This document shows, in pieces, positions 59,014-64,000 of a stretch of 64,000 nucleotides of DNA; position 1 is the first letter of the stretch, and the number at the start of each line of letters is the position of its first letter. The DNA comes from Nymphaea colorata (Eukaryota; Streptophyta; Magnoliopsida; Nymphaeales; Nymphaeaceae). The notes beneath the pieces were generated by a model, which saw nothing but the letters and a program-made list of their open reading frames with translations, had not been told where the DNA came from and did not search any database. The stretch is from the NCBI RefSeq assembly GCF_008831285.2, contig NC_045150.1, forward strand, positions 10,306,001 to 10,370,000. Reading direction: 5' to 3'. The translations under genes and the position numbers were made by a program.

Positions 59014-61328
59014 CTTGTTGTTACATTTATATTTTGTTATTTAAGGGGTGGATTTAAGTCACAAGTCGATATGAACACAATTCTTGAAGTCATTCCTTTC
59101 ATCATTTGAAATCCAACACATTAAACAAGTTATTTGATCCCTCACAGTTAATCCAACGGGTTTCAATCGTCCTTACATCTACATTGATTGATTAAAGGAA
59201 TGGAAATCATAGGTTCACGTGAATAGGAATGGAACATAAGCCATTTATTTCATCACTTATAGCAAATCCAACGAGTTAAACAGGTTACATTTATATTTAA
59301 TGATTTATGGGATTGAAATCATAAGTTTGTAAGACTGCGAATGAGATTTAAAACATTCATTTGATCACCTACAGTTAATCGAATGATTTTAACATTTTAT
59401 TGCATTTGTACTGATTGATTTAAGAAATTGAAATCCCAAGTTTGAATGAATTCGAATGAGATTTAAGCATTCATTTCATCCATTATATTCAATGCAATTA
59501 GTTAAACATGTTGTTACGTTTGTAATGAATGAGTAAAGGGATTGAGACAACAAGTTCGCATAAATATGAACCAGATTTAAGTCATTCATTTGCTTCCTTA
59601 TATTTAATCAAGTGGGACCAGCTTGTTGTCTCATTCACATTGATTGGCTTAGGGGATAAAAATCACAAATTTACATGACTACAACTGGGTTTAATACATT
59701 CATTTGATCTTTTGTAGTGAATTCAAAGATTTAAACTTGTTATTTCTATATCGAACGATTTAAATGATTGAAATCGTAAGTTCGTTTGAACGTCAGTGAG
59801 ATTTAACCATTCATTTACCCCCTCATAGTTAGTCCAATGACTTGAATTTGTTATTTGATCCTTATAGAAAACTGAATGACTACAATTTGTTGTTACATTC
59901 ATATTACGTGATTTAAGGGGTGGATTTAAATCACAAGTTCATATGAACGCAATTGTTTAAGCCATTCATTTCATCACATGAAGTTGATCCACTGGGTTAA
60001 ACATGTTCCATTTACATTTAATGATTTAATGGATTCCAATCACAAGCTTACAAGACTATGAATAAGATTTCGAACCCTCATTTGATCTCCTATAGTTGAT
60101 TGAATGAGTTACACATTTCATTGCATTTGCACTAGTTGATTTAAGATATTAAAATCACAAGTTTTAATGAAAGAGATTGCGATTAAACCTTCCATTTGAT
60201 ACCTTATTGTTAATGCAACGAGTTAAACAAGTTGTTACGTTTATACTGAATGATTTTGAGGATTGAAACAAAAGTTCGTATAAATATTAATGAGATTTAA
60301 GTCATTCATTTGCTCCCTGATAGTTAATTAAGTGGGATTGACTTCTCGTTTCATTCATATTGATTGGCTTAGGGGCTTAAAATCACAAATTTGCATAACT
60401 ACAATTGGGATTTAAGAAATTCATTTGATCTTTTGTAGTGAATTTAAAGATTTAAACTTGTTGTTTCTCTATCGAACGATTTAAATGATTGAAATCGTAA
60501 GTTCGTTTGAACGCCAATGAGATTTAACCGTTCATTTACTCCCTCATAGTTAGTTAAATGAGTTGAATTTGTTATTTGATGCTTATAAAAAACCGAATCA
60601 GTACAACTTGTTGTTACATCCATGTTACGTGATTTAAGGGGTGGATTTAAATCACAAGTTCATATGAACGCAATTGTTTAAGTCATTCATTTCATCACAT
60701 GAAGTTAATCCAATGGGTTAAACATGTTCCATTTACATTTAATTATTTAAGGGATTGCAATCACAAGCTTACAAGACAATAAATAAGATTTTGAACCTTC
60801 ATTTGATCACCTATAGTTGACCGAATGAGTTTCGCATTTCATTGCGTTTGCACTGGTTGATTTAAGAAATTGAAATCGCAAGTTTGAATGAAAGGGATTG
60901 CGATTAAAGCGTCCATTTGATCCCTTGTTGTTAATGCAACAAGTTAAACAAGTTGTTACGTTTATACTGAATGATTTTGCGGATTGAAACAACAAGTTCG
61001 TATAAATATTAATGAGATTTAAGTCATTCATTTGCTCCCTTATAGTTAATAAAGTGGGATCGACTTCTCATTTCATTCATATTGATTGGCTTACGGGATT
61101 ATAATAACAAATTTATAAAACTACAAATGGGATTTAAGACATTCATTTGATCTTTTGTAGTGAATTCAAAGGTTTAAGCTTGTTATTTCTACATCGGATG
61201 ATTTAAACGATTGAAATCATAAGTTCGTTCGAATGCCAATGAGATTTAACCGTTCATTTACACCCTTATAGTAAATCCAACGAGTTTAACTTGTTCTTTG
61301 ATACTTATAGTTAATCGAAGGAGTATGA
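59014..61328. repeat. Satellite: hybrid Y/X unit, X unit, hybrid X/Y unit (872, 721, 722 bp)
   Basis: The first unit has Y-type early monomers and X-type last monomers, the second is pure X, and the third starts X and ends Y. This is the switch zone of the super-repeat. Confidence 0.88.
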
Positions 61329-64000
61329 CTTGTTGTTACATCTATATTATGTTATTTAAGGGGTGAATTTAAATCACAAGTCGATATGAACACAATTGTT
61401 GAAGCCATTCCTTTCATCATTTGAAATCCAACTCATTAAACATGTTATTCGATCCCTTGCAGTTAATCCAACGAGTTTCAATCGTCCTTTCATTCACTTT
61501 GATAGATTAAAGAAATGGAAATCATAGGTTCACGTGAACATGAATGCAACTTAAGCCATTCATTTCATCACTTATAGCAAATCCAACGAGTTAAACAGGT
61601 TACATTTATATTTAATGATTTAAGGGATTGAAATCATGAGTTTGTAAGACTGGGAATGATTTTAACATTTTATTGCATTTGTACTGATTGATTTAAGAAA
61701 TTGAAATCACAAGTTTGAATGAATACGAATGAAATTTAAGCATTCATTTCATCCCTTATAGTCAATGCAATGACTTAAACATGTAGTTACGTTTATACTC
61801 AATGTGTAAAGGGATTGAAACAACAAGTTCGTATAAATATAAATGAGATTTAAGTCATTCATTTGCTCTCTTATAGTTAATCAAGTGGCACCAGCTTATT
61901 GTTTCATTCACAATGATTGGCTAAGGGGATTAAAATCACAAATTTACATAACTACAAATGGGATTTAAGGCTTTCAGTTGATGTTTTGTACTGAATTGAA
62001 AGATTTAAACTTGTTATTTCTACATCGAATGATTTAAACGATTGAAATCAAAAGTTCGTTCGAATGCCAATGAAATTTAACCGTTAATTTACTCCCTTAT
62101 AGTAAATCCAATGAGTTGAACTTGTTCTTTGATACTTATAGTTAATCAAATGAGTATGACTTGTTGTTACATCTATATTTCGTTATTTAAGGGGTGGATT
62201 TAAATAACAAGTCGATATGAACACAATTGTTGAAGCCATTCCTTTCATCATTTGAAATCCAACACATTAAACAAGTTATTCGATCCCTCACAGTTAGTCC
62301 AACGAGTTTCAATCATCCTTACATCTACATTGATTGATTAAAGGAATGGAAATCATAGGTTCACGTGAATAGGAATGGAACATAAGCCATTTATTTCATC
62401 ACTTATAGCCAATCCAACGAGTTAAACAGGTTACATTTATATTTAATGATTTAAGGGATTGAAATCATACGTTTGTAAGACTGCGAATGAGATTTAAAAC
62501 CTTCCATTGATCACCTACCGTTAATCGAACGATATTAACATTTTATTGCATTTGTACTGATTGATTTAAGAAATTGAAATCACAAGTTTGAATGAATACG
62601 AATGAAATTTAAGCATTCATTTCATCCCTTATAGTCAATGCAATGAGTTAAACATGTTGTTACGTTTATACTGAATGAGTAAAGGCATTGAAACAACAAG
62701 TTCGTATAAATATAAATGAGATTTCAGTCATTCATTTGCTCTCTTATAGTTAATCAAGTCGGACCAGCTTGTTGTTTCATTTGCCATGATTGGCTAAGGG
62801 GATTAAAATTACAAATTTACGTAACTATAAATGGGATTTAAGGCACTCATTTGATCTTTTGTACTGAATTCAAAGATTTAAACTTGTTATTTCTACATCG
62901 AATGATGTAAACGATTGAAATCATAAGTTCGTTCGAATGCCAATGAGATTTAACCGTTAATTTACTCCCTTATAATAAATCCAATGAGTTAAACTTGTTC
63001 TTTGAGACTTATAGTTAATCAAATGAGTATGACTTGTTGTTACATATATATTTCGTTATTTAAGGGATAGACTTAAATCACAAGTCGATATGAACACAAT
63101 TGTTGAAGTCATTACTTTCATCATTTGAAATCCAACACATTAAACAAGTTATTTGATCCCTCACAGTTAATCCAACGAGTTTCAATCGTTCTTGCATCTA
63201 CATTGATTGATTAAAGGAATGGAAATCATAGGTTCACGTGAATAGGAATGGAACATAAGCCATTTATTTCATCACTTATAGCAAATCCAACGAGTTAAAC
63301 AGGTTACATTTATATTTAATGATTTAAGGGATTGAAATCTTAAGTTTGTAAGACTGCGAATGTGTTTTAAAACCTTCAATTGATCACCTACAGTTAATCG
63401 AATGATTTTAACATTTTATTGCATTTGTACTGATTGATTTAAGAAATTGAAATCACAAGTTTGAATGAATATGAATGAAATTTAAGCATTCATTTCATCC
63501 CTTATAGTCAATGCAATGAGTTAAACATGTTGTTACGTTTATACTAAATGAGTAAAAGGATTGAAACAACAAGATTCATATAAATATAAATGAGATTTAA
63601 GTCATTCATTTGCTCTCTTATAGTTAATCAAGTGGGACCAGCTTGTTCTTTCATTCACATTGATTGGCTAATGTGATTAAAATCACAAATTTACGTAACT
63701 ACAAATGGGATTTAAGGCACTCATTTGATCTTTTGTACTGAATTCAAAGATTTAAACTTTTTATTTCTACATCGAATGATTTAAACGATTGAAATCATAA
63801 GTTCGTTCGAATGCGAATGAGATTTAACCGTTAATTTACTCCCTTATAGTAAATTAAAATGAGTTGAACTTGTTCTATGTGATACTTATATTTAATCGAA
63901 TGAGTATGACTTGTTGTTACATCTATATTTCGGTATTTAAGGGGTAGATTTAAATCACAAGTCGATATGAATACAATTGTTGAAGTCATTCCTTTCATCA
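61329..64000. repeat. Satellite: Y-type units of the second super-repeat (831, 873, 877 bp and a partial)
   Basis: Matches 56435 onward with the same unit lengths and the same 42-bp deletion in the first unit. The last unit (63910) is cut by the window end. Confidence 0.9.

Larger units (their letters stand above)
53684..64000. repeat. Satellite array with three nested repeat levels
   Basis: Continuous tandem array to the end of the window. The basic monomer is about 113 bp (one is 114 by count), AT-rich, with a core like GATTGAAATCACAAGTT and a trailing CTTATAGTTAATCCAA. Monomers are diverged from each other but conserved at matching places of larger units. Taking CTTGTTGTTACATC as anchor, units start at 54307, 55029, 55751, 56435, 57266, 58139, 59014, 59886, 60607, 61329, 62160, 63033 and 63910. 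The set 56435-59014 recurs 4894-4896 bp later at 61329-63910. No interruption by other elements was seen. Confidence 0.97.

Noticed and set aside
54585-61031. Minus-strand open frames of 60-103 codons in the satellite (54585-54776, 55229-55540, 60807-61031)
   Set aside because: They are the same satellite segment read in one frame at homologous unit positions. They have no domain and exist only because stops are missing there.
53684-64000. Regular spaced repeats resembling a CRISPR array
   Set aside because: The intervening sequence is itself repeated and monomers are contiguous. This is eukaryotic satellite DNA, with no spacers.
1-64000. tRNA, rRNA or snRNA genes
   Set aside because: I looked for T-arm-like GGTTCRANYCC words with a matching acceptor stem and for rRNA-like conserved blocks, and found none that fold convincingly by eye.

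Overview
This is a flowering-plant nuclear DNA window, judged from its contents: a plant-type L1 LINE, Ty1/copia and chromodomain Ty3/gypsy remnants with initiator-Met-tRNA-type primer sites, AT-rich non-coding DNA full of microsatellites, intron-split exon fragments with GT/AG borders, and a long AT-rich satellite array. The species cannot be read from the sequence. I see no intact protein-coding gene, no rRNA, no tRNA and no bacterial-style operon. Every recognisable coding stretch is a broken element or a gene fragment. A 100-N scaffold gap lies at 36938-37037.

Layout. 1-53.7 kb is a mosaic of recurring, mutually homologous modules, which I label A, B, C, D, F and G because I cannot name them. 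They recur in a partly fixed order: D1 (240-863), A1 (864-3929), a dead LINE (3930-6520), B1 (7790-10290), A2 (10388-12640), C1 (13235-14975), a copia integrase relic (14976-15250), D2, A6, B3 (15265-17110), a truncated minus-strand copia (about 18370-21819), a second copy of the integrase relic (21820-22310), D3 (22311-23560), F1 (24120-26215), A3 (26240-28739), C2 (28960-30350), a deleted gypsy chromovirus (30351-33266), D4, A4, B4 (33272-35240), G1 (35930-36870), a C scrap at the gap, a copia PR-INT relic (37560-38995), B2 (39584-42490), G2 (43060-43560), D5 (44330-45645, with a MITE-like insertion), a CT/GC-rich stretch with an in-frame 231-bp duplication (45646-46740), A5, and F2 (48125-53683, carrying a MITE-like insertion and a deleted copia element).

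Modules F1 and F2 are paralogous copies of the 3' end of one unidentified multi-exon gene on the minus strand. The last three exons keep identical lengths (105, 86 and 111 nt), open frames and the same stop codon in both copies, while upstream splice sites have decayed. F1 also serves as the empty site for the copia element in F2, which lets its borders and its 5-bp target duplication be read directly.

53684-64000 is one satellite array that runs off the window. It has three nested levels: a monomer of about 113 bp; higher-order units of about 722 bp (X) and about 873 bp (Y), which differ by the presence of two monomer segments; and a super-period of 4894 bp made of an ordered set of X, Y and hybrid units.

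The parts do not form a pathway. The window reads as a repeat-dense, probably heterochromatic region shaped by insertion, internal deletion, local tandem duplication and unequal exchange. The most informative items are the satellite architecture, the F1/F2 gene fragments, and the two internally deleted LTR elements whose deletion joints can be located.
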